Origin: Hyphomicrobiales bacterium | GTDB lineage: Bacteria > Pseudomonadota > Alphaproteobacteria > Rhizobiales > Rhizobiaceae | DNA: 64,000 nt | Reading direction: 5' to 3' | Assembly: GCA_900468805.1 (NCBI GenBank) | Contig: UEIF01000048.1 | Span: 62,001 to 126,000, forward strand | Shown here: positions 25,125 through 33,808 of the stretch, piece after piece | Layout of the letters: the number at the start of each line of letters is the position of its first letter | Numbering within the stretch: position 1 is the first letter of the stretch | Position numbers and translations under genes: made by a program | The notes under the pieces: model-generated | The model's input: only the letters and a program-made list of their open reading frames with translations | Database searches by the model: none | What the model was told of the DNA's origin: nothing

Positions 25125-26570
25125 ATGACCGCTGAAACAATCTCCCTAAGCCTGTACCTGTCCGCGCCGGAAATTATCCTCGCGATCGGTGCCCTAGTGC
25201 TGCTCATGATCGGCGTCTTCTCGGGCGAGCGGTCGGGTCCGCTCGTCAGCGTGCTGGCGATGATCTTGATTGCCATCTCCGGCCTCTGGCTGATCTTCGT
25301 TCCTGGTGACGGCCTTGCCTATGGCGGCGTCTACCTCGCGGATGGCTTCGCACGCTTCATGAAGGTGCTGGCGCTGATCGGTTCTCTGGTTGCGCTGTTC
25401 ATGTCGATTGGCCATGCGCGGGAAAACCAGCTCGACAAGTTCGAATTCCCGGTTCTCCTGGTACTGTGCACGCTCGGTATCATGCTGATGATCTCGGCAA
25501 ACGACCTGATCGCGCTCTATCTCGGCCTTGAGCTGCAGTCTCTGGCGATCTACGTCATCGCTGCGATCAACCGCGACAGCCTTAAGTCGACGGAAGCCGG
25601 CTTGAAGTATTTCGTGCTCGGCGCGCTCTCCTCGGGCATGCTGCTCTACGGCATGTCGCTGGTTTACGGCTTTACTGGACATACGCACTTTGCCGAGGTT
25701 GCCCAGGCTCTGACAGTCGAGGGCGCTCGCTCGCTCGGCCTGATCTTCGGCCTCGTGTTCATCCTCGCCGGCATTGCCTTCAAGATCTCGGCCGTTCCGT
25801 TCCACATGTGGACGCCGGATGTTTATGAAGGCGCACCGACTCCGGTCACTGCCTTCCTTGCGAGCGCACCGAAGGTTGCCGCCATGGCGATGATGACCCG
25901 TATCGTCATCACCGCCTTCGAGCCGGTGCTATCAGACTGGCAGCAGGTCATCGTCTTCATCTCGATCGCCTCCATGCTGCTCGGCTCGTTTGCGGCCATC
26001 GGCCAGAAGAACATCAAGCGACTGATGGCCTATTCCTCGATCGGTCACATGGGTTATGCGCTGGTCGGTCTGGCAGCCGGTAGTCAGACGGGCGTCACCG
26101 GCGTCATGCTCTACATGGCGATCTACATGGTCATGACGCTCGGCTCCTTCGCGATCATCATGTCGATGCGCCGCAAGGACGGCACGGTTGTCGAGAACGT
26201 CAACGATCTCGCTGGCCTGTCGACGACGAACCCCTTCATGGCTGTCGTGTTGACCGCGCTGATGTTCTCTCTCGCCGGCATTCCGCCGCTTGCCGGCTTC
26301 TTCGCGAAGTACTTCGTCTTCGTCGCCGCCATCGAGGCAAAGCTCTATGCGCTTGCCGTCATCGGTGTTTTGGCTTCGGTCGTCGGCGCTTATTACTACC
26401 TGCGTGTCATCAAGCTGATGTGGTTCGATGAGGCAACCGGCGAATTCGCCCGCGTCTCTGGCTCGCTGCGTCTCGTCTTCGGTCTCTCCGGCCTCTTCGT
26501 CGCCGCCTATGTTCTCATCGGCGGTCCGATCGGCGGCGCGGCTGAACTCGCTGCGGCAACGCTGTTCTGA
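25125..26570 (+). CDS. nuoN: NADH-quinone oxidoreductase subunit N
   Basis: 481 residues, third antiporter-like subunit. Motifs YLGLELQSLAIYVIAA, PFHMWTPDVYEGAPTPVTAFLA and KRLMAYSSIGHMGYALVGLA. Completes the 14-subunit set. Its stop overlaps the birA start (TGATG), tying the next genes to the complex I transcript. Confidence 0.98.
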   Translation: MTAETISLSLYLSAPEIILAIGALVLLMIGVFSGERSGPLVSVLAMILIAISGLWLIFVPGDGLAYGGVYLADGFARFMKVLALIGSLVALFMSIGHARENQLDKFEFPVLLVLCTLGIMLMISANDLIALYLGLELQSLAIYVIAAINRDSLKSTEAGLKYFVLGALSSGMLLYGMSLVYGFTGHTHFAEVAQALTVEGARSLGLIFGLVFILAGIAFKISAVPFHMWTPDVYEGAPTPVTAFLASAPKVAAMAMMTRIVITAFEPVLSDWQQVIVFISIASMLLGSFAAIGQKNIKRLMAYSSIGHMGYALVGLAAGSQTGVTGVMLYMAIYMVMTLGSFAIIMSMRRKDGTVVENVNDLAGLSTTNPFMAVVLTALMFSLAGIPPLAGFFAKYFVFVAAIEAKLYALAVIGVLASVVGAYYYLRVIKLMWFDEATGEFARVSGSLRLVFGLSGLFVAAYVLIGGPIGGAAELAAATLF

Positions 26571-27334
26571 TGGCTTCCGACAAGCGGCGCCGGATATCGC
26601 TCGGCGATATCAGGCACGAGGCTTTGTCGGATACGTCGTCGACCAACACGGAATGCCTTGCCCGGGCTCGGGCAGGGGATAGCGGTCTGCTCTGGGTGAC
26701 CGCGGAACGACAGACCGGCGGCCGCGGCCGTCGGGGCCGTCCGTGGGTTTCCGAGCGTGGCAACCTCTACGCCTCCCTTCTTCTGATCGATCCGGCGCCG
26801 ATGGAGCGCCTTGCCTCTCTGCCACTGGCAATTGCCGTCGCCGTGCATCAGGCGATCCGAAGCGTGTTGCCGCCGGGCGCGGAGCCGCTGGAGGTGAAGT
26901 GGCCAAACGATATCTTGATCGGCCGCAAGAAGACCTGTGGCATCCTCGTGGAAGGCGAACGGCTGGCGAACGGACGCCACGCGGTGGTGATCGGCATCGG
27001 CATCAACGTGTCCGTCATGCCGGACAACCCCATCTATCCGGTCACCTGCCTGCGTGATCAGGGAAGTGCTGCTTCGCCCGAAGAACTCTTCGCCCATCTC
27101 TTTGCGTCGATGGCCGAGGTGCTGGATATCTGGAACGAAGGGCTGGGCATAACCGAAGTCACGGCGCTATGGCGTGCGGTCGCCTGCGGCATTGGCGAAA
27201 AGATAACTGTGAATCTGCCCGACAGGTCGATTTCCGGATATTTCGCCGGGATTGATGATAATGGCCTGTTGATGCTCGATATCGGCACAGGCAGGATGAT
27301 GCCGATTGCGGCCGGCGATGTATTCTTTAGATAG
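26570..27334 (+). CDS. birA: Biotin--[acetyl-CoA-carboxylase] ligase
   Basis: 254 residues. Catalytic domain of biotin protein ligase: the biotinyl-AMP loop GGRGRRGRPWVSERGNLYAS, KWPNDILIGRKKTCGILVE and a C-terminal SH3-like domain (ISGYFAGIDDNGLLMLDI). The N-terminal DNA-binding domain of E. coli BirA is absent, so this is a mono-functional enzyme that cannot repress bio genes directly. It attaches biotin to the carrier subunits of acetyl-CoA, propionyl-CoA or pyruvate carboxylases. Translationally coupled to nuoN. Confidence 0.95.
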   Translation: MASDKRRRISLGDIRHEALSDTSSTNTECLARARAGDSGLLWVTAERQTGGRGRRGRPWVSERGNLYASLLLIDPAPMERLASLPLAIAVAVHQAIRSVLPPGAEPLEVKWPNDILIGRKKTCGILVEGERLANGRHAVVIGIGINVSVMPDNPIYPVTCLRDQGSAASPEELFAHLFASMAEVLDIWNEGLGITEVTALWRAVACGIGEKITVNLPDRSISGYFAGIDDNGLLMLDIGTGRMMPIAAGDVFFR

Positions 27335-27351
27335 TGGAAAAAACAAACATT

Positions 27352-29022
27352 ATGGCGAAACAGGACGAACTGGTATTTCTGCCTCTGGGCGGGGTCGGCG
27401 AGATCGGCATGAATCTCGCGCTGTACGGCTACGGCCCGGCGGACCATCGCCAGTGGATCATGGTGGATTGCGGCGTCACCTTTCCGGGACCGGATCTGCC
27501 GGGTGTCGATCTCGTCCTGCCGGATATCCGCTTCCTCGCCAACGAGCGCAAGAACCTCAAGGCTATCATCATCACCCACGCCCATGAGGACCATTACGGC
27601 GCGCTCGCCGACCTCTGGCCGGGTCTGAACGTGCCGGTTTATGCCTCGCCCTTCACGGCCGGCCTGCTGGAAGCCAAGCGTAGTTTCGAGAAGGATGCGA
27701 TCGGCGAAGTACCGATAACGATCTTCAAGGCGGGCGATAGGATCAATGTCGGCCCCTTCAGCATCGAGGGTGTTGCCGTCAATCACTCCATCCCCGAGCC
27801 GATGTCGCTGATGATCCGCACGCCGCTCGGCAATGTCATCCACACCGGTGACTGGAAGATCGATCACGAGCCGTCGCTCGGGCCGCTGACCGACGAGACG
27901 CGCTTTCGCCAGCTGGGCGATGAAGGCGTGCTGGCGCTGCTCTGCGACTCCACCAACGCATTGCGCGACGGCGTCTCGCCCTCGGAAAAGGATGTCTCCG
28001 AAAGCCTGCGCAAGATCATCGAGAATGCAGAGGGACGTGTGGCGATCACCACCTTCTCTTCGAATGTCGGCCGTATTCGCACCGTCGCAGAAGCCGCCGA
28101 AGCCGCGGGTCGTGAAGTGCTGCTGCTCGGAAGCTCGTTGAAGCGCGTCTGCGACGTCGCTCAGGATATCGGCCTGCTGGAAGGCGTAAAGCCGTTCATC
28201 TCCGAAGAGGATTACGGCTTCATTCCGCGCGACAAGGTCGTGGTCATCCTGACCGGCAGCCAGGGCGAGCCGCGCGCTGCCCTTGCCAAGCTCTCCCGTG
28301 ACGAGATGCGCAACGTGGCGTTTGCTGCCGGCGATATCGTCGTCTTCTCCTCGCGTGCCATCCCCGGTAACGAGAAGGCGATCCAGGACATCAAGAACGG
28401 TCTCGTGGAGCAGGGTGTTCACATCATCACCGACACCGAGGCGCTGGTGCATGTCTCCGGCCATCCTCGCCGTAACGAGTTGCAGAAGATGTACGAGTGG
28501 ACGCGGCCGAAGGTTGTTGTGCCCGTGCATGGCGAGGCAACGCATCTGACGGCGCACAAGGAGCTTGCCGAGCAGTCCGGCATTCCGATGGTGCCGCGCG
28601 TGCGCAATGGCGATGTGCTGCGGCTCGCTCCGGGTCTGGTCGAGGTCATCGACGAGGCGCCGCATGGCCGCATCTACAAGGACGGGTCACTGATCGGTGA
28701 CTTCGATGAGATGGGCATCGGCGAGCGCAAGAAGCTTTCCTATGTCGGCCATGTCGCCGTCAGTATTGTGCTCGACAGCCGCTATGACATCATCGGCGAA
28801 CCTGATCTCGTGGCGATCGGCCTGCCGGTCTATGACGACGAGGGCGAGGATATGGAGGATGGGCTGTTCGACGCCGCGATCGGCGCCTTCGAGAGCATTC
28901 CACGCGCCCGCCGCAAGGATATCGACATGGTACAGGAGGCCCTGCGCCGCGCCGTGCGTGCTGCCGCCAATCATACCTGGGGCAAGAAGCCTCTCGTCAC
29001 GGTCTTCATCACCAGGGTCTGA
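27352..29022 (+). CDS. rnj: Ribonuclease J
   Basis: 556 residues from ATG 27352 (a GTG that overlaps the birA stop at 27334 would add six residues). Metallo-beta-lactamase fold with the two-metal motif HAHEDHYGA, beta-CASP domain (SSNVGRIRTVAEAA, SRAIPGNEKA, HVSGHPRRNELQ) and the late motif VPVHGEATHL, then a C-terminal domain. RNase J is a 5'-to-3' exonuclease and endonuclease for rRNA maturation and mRNA decay in rhizobia. The window also encodes RNase E and RNase R, so this organism has both J- and E-based decay. Confidence 0.95.
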   Translation: MAKQDELVFLPLGGVGEIGMNLALYGYGPADHRQWIMVDCGVTFPGPDLPGVDLVLPDIRFLANERKNLKAIIITHAHEDHYGALADLWPGLNVPVYASPFTAGLLEAKRSFEKDAIGEVPITIFKAGDRINVGPFSIEGVAVNHSIPEPMSLMIRTPLGNVIHTGDWKIDHEPSLGPLTDETRFRQLGDEGVLALLCDSTNALRDGVSPSEKDVSESLRKIIENAEGRVAITTFSSNVGRIRTVAEAAEAAGREVLLLGSSLKRVCDVAQDIGLLEGVKPFISEEDYGFIPRDKVVVILTGSQGEPRAALAKLSRDEMRNVAFAAGDIVVFSSRAIPGNEKAIQDIKNGLVEQGVHIITDTEALVHVSGHPRRNELQKMYEWTRPKVVVPVHGEATHLTAHKELAEQSGIPMVPRVRNGDVLRLAPGLVEVIDEAPHGRIYKDGSLIGDFDEMGIGERKKLSYVGHVAVSIVLDSRYDIIGEPDLVAIGLPVYDDEGEDMEDGLFDAAIGAFESIPRARRKDIDMVQEALRRAVRAAANHTWGKKPLVTVFITRV

Positions 29023-29429
29023 TGATGCTTGGCCGGGTGAACCATATCGCCATCGCCGTGCCTGATCTGGCTGCCGCAGTCGCGAGCTATCGCGATACTC
29101 TGGGGGCCGCGGTCTCGCAGCCGCAAGCCCTGCCGGCGCATGGCGTCACGGTCGTTTTCGTGGAACTGCCGAACACCAAGGTTGAGTTGCTGGAGCCGCT
29201 TGGCGAGGCGTCGCCGATTGCGGCCTTTCTTGAAAAGAATCCCGCTGGCGGCATGCACCACATCTGCTACGAGGTCGATGATATCCTTGCAGTTCGAGAC
29301 CGGCTGACGGCATCTGGGGCAAGGGTGCTTGGCAATGGTGAGCCGAAGATTGGTGCCCATGGAAAGCCGGTGCTTTTCCTCCATCCGAAGGACTTCTTCG
29401 GTACGCTGATCGAGCTGGAGCAGGTCTGA
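29022..29429 (+). CDS. mce: Methylmalonyl-CoA epimerase
   Basis: 135 residues of the glyoxalase/VOC fold. Metal-binding residues are visible in VNHIAIAVPDL (His), GGMHHICYEVDD (His) and TLIELEQV (Glu), and the family phrase HPKDFFGTLIELEQ is present. It interconverts the epimers of methylmalonyl-CoA in propionyl-CoA breakdown. Its start overlaps the rnj stop (TGATGATG). A biotin ligase two genes upstream would activate the propionyl-CoA carboxylase that makes its substrate, a link I infer. Confidence 0.93.
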   Translation: MMLGRVNHIAIAVPDLAAAVASYRDTLGAAVSQPQALPAHGVTVVFVELPNTKVELLEPLGEASPIAAFLEKNPAGGMHHICYEVDDILAVRDRLTASGARVLGNGEPKIGAHGKPVLFLHPKDFFGTLIELEQV

Positions 29430-29539
29430 TCGCGGTGCGTCAGAGTGACCTAAACCGTCCACCGCCTTTGAACTGGCCGCCATTCCGGCTTATAAGCACC
29501 CAAAACCAGCCGCCAAGGCGCTAATCAACGGGAACCAAG

Positions 29540-29815
29540 ATGTTTCAGGCCTTCCTCCAGGGATTCGCAGTCTATTTCATCATCTGGTGGATCACGCTTT
29601 TCGCCGTGTTGCCGATCGGCCTGCGCACTCAGGCCGAAGATAATGACATCGTGCTTGGCACGGTGCCGAGCGCGCCAAGCCATTTCCGCCCGCTTTTCGT
29701 CTTCTCGCTGACGACGTGCATCTCCGGCGCCATCTACGGTATCTGGTACATCGGCTCGACCTATTTCGGCCTCGGCTTCGACGCGCTTCCACAAATAGGG
29801 CCTAGCTTCTATTAA
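29540..29815 (+). CDS. DUF1467 family membrane protein
   Basis: 91 residues with two transmembrane segments (FAVYFIIWWITLFAVLPIGL and a second around TCISGAIYGIWYIG) and the conserved loop RTQAEDNDIVLGTVPSAPS. Small inner-membrane protein found beside mce and proS in rhizobia. Function unknown. Separated from mce by 110 bases with no clear signal. Confidence 0.88.
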   Translation: MFQAFLQGFAVYFIIWWITLFAVLPIGLRTQAEDNDIVLGTVPSAPSHFRPLFVFSLTTCISGAIYGIWYIGSTYFGLGFDALPQIGPSFY

Positions 29816-29975
29816 GGATGGCTTTTGCTCAAACTTTGAGCAGATGTAAATGCAACCGCGAAAAACCTGTCATACGCGCGTCATGCAAGTGAGGCAAAGA
29901 GCTTTCGTAACGGGAAGCGGGCTCACCTAGCGAAAGGCAGGGCTGGTTTTTGGGTGTAATTGGGAGCCGAAAAGC

Positions 29976-30119
29976 AAAAAAAAACAAGGCTAAAAGCCTT
30001 GTTTTAAGTATCGCGTGATCCTTAACCGTTACCGGGGCAGCGACAAGCGCGCCTAAGATCTGATCCTCCCAAGACTTGACCGCGAATTCGGCAAGAATTT
30101 AACCTTCTTGCCTGTTTTG
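29976..30119 (-). ncRNA. Small RNA candidate, probably alpha-r9 family (Smr9C-like)
   Basis: Read on the reverse strand, the region opens with hairpin GGCAAGAA-N7-TTCTTGCC (30112-30090), passes a purine-rich stretch GGGAGGATCAGATCTTAGG, and ends in a strong intrinsic terminator (AAAACAAGGC-TTTTA-GCCTTGTTTT, arms 30005-29996 and 29990-29981) with a nine-T tail. That gives a transcript of about 145 bases. The location between a DUF1467 gene and proS is, from memory and unchecked, that of the alpha-r9 sRNA of Sinorhizobium. The 5' end is estimated; a weak ATGACA-N17-TAGCTT promoter lies at the right distance. Confidence 0.7.
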
Positions 30120-30199
30120 TGAGCTAAAGCTAGCTCAAAGATTGTGCTTTGTCATTAGCTTTTTTTGCATTTTTGCTACACTCGCGCAAAATTTTTCTG

Positions 30200-30228
30200 T
30201 TGACAAGATTTACCTTCAAACCCTTATA
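30200..30228 (+). promoter_or_regulatory. Sigma-70 type promoter of proS
   Basis: TTGACA (30200-30205) and CTTATA (30223-30228) with 17 bases between, a near-consensus rhizobial housekeeping promoter. It points toward proS and implies a leader of about 170 bases. Confidence 0.75.
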
Positions 30229-30406
30229 AACACGCGTTTTTTCACGCCTGCTGAATTTGTAGGCGCTAACATGCGTCTGCGGGAGGCTGCTCGCGCCGGT
30301 CGCGGGTTTCTTTCCTGCTGCGAAGCGGCTATGAACGCTCCCATCTTTAACAAATACCGTCGATTCCGCTTGGGTAAGCGGCATCTCAACTGTACCGGAA
30401 TCCGCC

Positions 30407-31729
30407 ATGCGTCTGTCCCGCTTTTTCATACCCATCCTGAAGGAAAACCCCAAGGAGGCGGAAATCGTCTCTCATCGGCTGATGCTGCGCTCCGGCATGG
30501 TCCGTCAGCAGTCGCAGGGCATCTATTCCTGGCTGCCGCTCGGCAAGAAGGTGCTGGACAAGGTCAACAACATCATCCGCGAGGAGCAGAACCGCGCCGG
30601 CGCCATCGAGCTTCTGATGCCGACCCTTCAGTCGGCCGAGCTCTGGCAGGAAAGCGGCCGTTATGACGCCTATGGCAAGGAGATGCTGCGCATCAAGGAC
30701 CGCCAGGATCGGCCTATGCTCTACGGTCCGACCAACGAAGAAATGGTGACGGATATCTTCCGCTCCTTCGTGAAGTCCTACAAGGACCTGCCGCTCAATC
30801 TCTATCACATCCAGCTGAAGTTCCGTGACGAGATCCGTCCGCGCTTCGGCACGATGCGCTCGCGCGAGTTCATGATGAAGGATGCATATTCCTTCGATCT
30901 CACGCGCGAAGGGGCGGAGCATTCCTACAACAAGATGTTCACAGCCTATCTGCGCACCTTCGATCGTCTCGGCCTGCGCGCCATTCCGATGCGCGCCGAT
31001 ACCGGCCCCATTGGCGGGAATCTGAGCCATGAGTTCATCATTCTCGCTGATACCGGTGAGTCCGAAGTCTTCTGCCACAAGGATTTCGTCAATTTCGACA
31101 TCCCCGCCGAAAGCACGGATTTCGACAGTGTCGACGGTCTGAAGGGGATCTTCGACAAGTGGACGTCGCTCTATGCCGCGACATCCGAAATGCACGACGA
31201 GGCAGCTTTCAACGCGGTTCCGGAAAGCGAGCGTCTTTCTGCGCGCGGTATCGAAGTCGGCCATATTTTCTACTTCGGTACGAAGTATTCCGAACCGATG
31301 GGTGCAAAGGTGCAGGGTCCTGACGGTAAGGAACACTTCGTTCACATGGGTTCCTACGGTATCGGCCCGACACGCCTTGTTCCCGCCATCATCGAAGCAT
31401 CGCATGATGAGAACGGAATCATCTGGCCGGAGTCGGTCGCGCCCTTCGATGTCGTGGTCATCAACATGAAGGCCGGCGACGAAGCCTGCGACGGCACTTG
31501 CGAGCTGATCTACGCAGCGCTGACCAAGGCCGGCAAGGACGTGCTCTATGACGACACGGACGACCGCGCAGGCACAAAGTTTGCGACCGCCGACCTGATC
31601 GGCGTGCCGTACCAGATCATTGCCGGTCCGCGCGCGGTCGCGAATGGCGAAGTGGAAGTGAAGGACCGCAAGACCGGCGCCCGCGAAACGATGACCATCG
31701 AGGCGGCGATCAACAGGTTCGTGGCTTAA
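30407..31729 (+). CDS. proS: Prolyl-tRNA synthetase, short alphaproteobacterial form
   Basis: 440 residues. Class II synthetase motif 2 (LKFRDEIRPRFGTMRSREF) and motif 3 (GSYGIGPTRLVPAIIE) are present, with the ProRS phrases TNEEMVTDIF and RQQSQGIYSWLPLG and a C-terminal anticodon-binding domain. The editing insert of about 180 residues that lies between motifs 2 and 3 in the E. coli enzyme is missing, as is known for alphaproteobacteria. Alanyl-tRNA(Pro) must be cleared by a separate protein. Seventeen bases separate it from lolC. Confidence 0.97.
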   Translation: MRLSRFFIPILKENPKEAEIVSHRLMLRSGMVRQQSQGIYSWLPLGKKVLDKVNNIIREEQNRAGAIELLMPTLQSAELWQESGRYDAYGKEMLRIKDRQDRPMLYGPTNEEMVTDIFRSFVKSYKDLPLNLYHIQLKFRDEIRPRFGTMRSREFMMKDAYSFDLTREGAEHSYNKMFTAYLRTFDRLGLRAIPMRADTGPIGGNLSHEFIILADTGESEVFCHKDFVNFDIPAESTDFDSVDGLKGIFDKWTSLYAATSEMHDEAAFNAVPESERLSARGIEVGHIFYFGTKYSEPMGAKVQGPDGKEHFVHMGSYGIGPTRLVPAIIEASHDENGIIWPESVAPFDVVVINMKAGDEACDGTCELIYAALTKAGKDVLYDDTDDRAGTKFATADLIGVPYQIIAGPRAVANGEVEVKDRKTGARETMTIEAAINRFVA

Positions 31730-31745
31730 GAAAGACGGAGGCGAA

Positions 31746-33050
31746 ATGGCAGAGGCAGCATTGGACCGGAGTTCCAAATCCGGCTTGGGTCCGGCTGGCA
31801 AGCCATTTTCTACCTTCGAACGCCTGGTGGCGTGGCGCTATCTGCGCGCCCGCCGAAAGGAGGCGTTCATCTCCGTCATTGCCGGCTTCTCATTCGTCGG
31901 CATCATGCTGGGCGTCGCGACGCTGATTATCGTCATGGCCGTGATGAACGGGTTCCGCACGGAACTCGTCTCTCGCATCCTCGGCATCAACGGCCACATG
32001 ATCATCCAGCCGATCGATGGTCCCTTTACCGACTATGCCGACCTCGTGAAGAAATTCGAGGCGGTGCCCGGTATCAAGATGGCGCTGCCGCTGGTCGAAG
32101 GCCAGGTGCTCGCTTCCTCGCGGACGGGCGGCAGTACAGGCGCGCTGGTGCGTGGCACGCGGGCCGAAGACCTGACCAAGCTCAAGGCCGTCTCCGACAA
32201 TATCAAGTCTGGCGACATGGTGGGTTTTGCTGCAGGCGACAGCGTCTTGATGGGCACGCGCATGGCCGACCAGCTTGGCCTGCGAGTTGGTGACCTGATT
32301 ACGATGACGTCACCGGAGGGTGACGTGACGCCGATGGGCGTCAATCCGCGCATCAAATCCTACAAGATTTCCGGCCTCTTCGAGATCGGCATGTCGGAAT
32401 ACGATTCCTCGATCATCTATATGCCACTGGAGGAATCTCAGCTTTATTTCAATGCCGACGGGCTGGTGCAGTCGATTGAGCTCTTCGTCGACAACCCCGA
32501 CGATATAGACAATCTGAGGCCCAAGGTCGAAGAGGCGGCCGGACGGCAGATCTTGATCACCGACTGGCGCCAGCGCAACCAGACCTTCTTCTCCGCCCTG
32601 GAGGTGGAGCGCAACGTCATGTTCATGATCCTGACACTGATCGTGCTGGTCGCCGCGCTCAACATCATCTCCGGCCTCATCATGCTGGTGAAGGACAAGG
32701 GCAGCGATATCGCCATCCTGCGCACCATGGGTGCGAGCGCCGGCGCCATCATGCGCATCTTCTTCATGACCGGGGCGGCGATCGGTATTGTCGGCACGAT
32801 CGCCGGCGTGCTGCTCGGCGTGCTCGTCTGCGTTAACATCGAGTCGATCCGCCAGTTCTTCTCCTGGGTATTGGGCACGGTGCTTTTCGATCCGGAGCTT
32901 TATTTCCTGAGCCAGTTGCCGGCGAAAATGGATGTGAGCGAAACGGTGTCCGTCGTCATCATGGCGCTGACGCTCTCCTTCATCGCGACGATCTTCCCCG
33001 CCTGGCGCGCCTCTCGCCTCGACCCCGTCCAGGCCCTTCGTTACGAATAA
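31746..33050 (+). CDS. lolC: Lipoprotein-releasing system transmembrane protein
   Basis: 434 residues of the LolC/LolE family: an N-terminal transmembrane helix (FISVIAGFSFVGIMLGVATLIIVMAVMNGF), a periplasmic domain of about 220 residues, and three C-terminal helices including NIISGLIMLVKDKGSDIAILRTMG. With LolD it extracts outer-membrane lipoproteins from the inner membrane. Only one such gene is present here, as is usual outside gammaproteobacteria, so it would act as a homodimer. Confidence 0.93.
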   Translation: MAEAALDRSSKSGLGPAGKPFSTFERLVAWRYLRARRKEAFISVIAGFSFVGIMLGVATLIIVMAVMNGFRTELVSRILGINGHMIIQPIDGPFTDYADLVKKFEAVPGIKMALPLVEGQVLASSRTGGSTGALVRGTRAEDLTKLKAVSDNIKSGDMVGFAAGDSVLMGTRMADQLGLRVGDLITMTSPEGDVTPMGVNPRIKSYKISGLFEIGMSEYDSSIIYMPLEESQLYFNADGLVQSIELFVDNPDDIDNLRPKVEEAAGRQILITDWRQRNQTFFSALEVERNVMFMILTLIVLVAALNIISGLIMLVKDKGSDIAILRTMGASAGAIMRIFFMTGAAIGIVGTIAGVLLGVLVCVNIESIRQFFSWVLGTVLFDPELYFLSQLPAKMDVSETVSVVIMALTLSFIATIFPAWRASRLDPVQALRYE

Positions 33051-33067
33051 GGCTGAGATCCAAGGTC

Positions 33068-33790
33068 ATGCATGATCCAAGGCCCAATCCAAGGAATGCC
33101 GCATTCATGAAACGCAATGTCGTTCTCAAGCTTTCGGGCGTCGAGCGCCACTATGGCCAGGGCGAAACGCTGCTGACCATCCTCAAGGGTGCGGATTTCA
33201 CCCTGTCGAGCGGTGAGATGGTGGCGCTGGTGGCGCCGTCAGGCACCGGCAAGTCGACGCTGCTGCATGTGGCAGGGCTGCTGGAGCATCCTGACGGCGG
33301 CGAGGTAATGGTCAACGGTCGCCCATGTGATGGCCTCTCCGATGACAAGCGCACGGCCATCCGCCGCGGCGAGATCGGCTTCGTTTATCAGTTTCATCAC
33401 CTGCTGCCAGAATTCTCTGCGCAGGAAAATATCATGATGCCACAGCTCATCGCCGGCCTCTCATGGAAAGAAGCGGGCGAGCGGGCAAAGATGCTTCTGG
33501 ATTACATGCGCATCGGCCACCGCGGTACGCATCGCCCGGGCGAGCTTTCCGGCGGCGAGCAGCAGCGCGTGGCAATCGCTCGCGCCGTTGCCAATGCGCC
33601 GAGCCTGCTTCTTGCCGACGAGCCCACCGGCAATCTCGACCCGGAAACCGCCAGCTATGTCTTCGATGCTCTGGAGGCTCTGGTGCGCCAGTCGGGCCTT
33701 GCCGCGCTGATCGCCACACACAACCACGAGCTTGCCCGGCGCATGGACCGGCGCGTAACGATCTCCGACGGCAAGGTCGTGGATTTCTGA
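33068..33790 (+). CDS. lolD: Lipoprotein-releasing system ATP-binding protein
   Basis: 240 residues from ATG 33068, which has AAGG three bases upstream; the family usually starts at MKRNVVLKL (ATG 33107, 227 residues), so either may be used. ABC ATPase with Walker A APSGTGKST, Q-loop VYQFHHLLPEF, signature LSGGEQQRVAIARA, Walker B LLLADEPTGNLD and switch His in ATHNHE. Drives LolC. The stop lies inside a perfect inverted repeat shared with the convergent gene. Confidence 0.95.
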   Translation: MHDPRPNPRNAAFMKRNVVLKLSGVERHYGQGETLLTILKGADFTLSSGEMVALVAPSGTGKSTLLHVAGLLEHPDGGEVMVNGRPCDGLSDDKRTAIRRGEIGFVYQFHHLLPEFSAQENIMMPQLIAGLSWKEAGERAKMLLDYMRIGHRGTHRPGELSGGEQQRVAIARAVANAPSLLLADEPTGNLDPETASYVFDALEALVRQSGLAALIATHNHELARRMDRRVTISDGKVVDF

Positions 33791-33808
33791 TTATCAGGGG
33801 ATAATCAG
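33787..33808. repeat. Perfect 9-bp inverted repeat over convergent stop codons
   Basis: CTGATTATC-AGGG-GATAATCAG. It contains the TGA of lolD (33788-33790) and the TGA of the reverse-strand DUF5680 gene (33794-33796). No T-run on either side, so its role as a two-way terminator is only possible. Confidence 0.7.
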
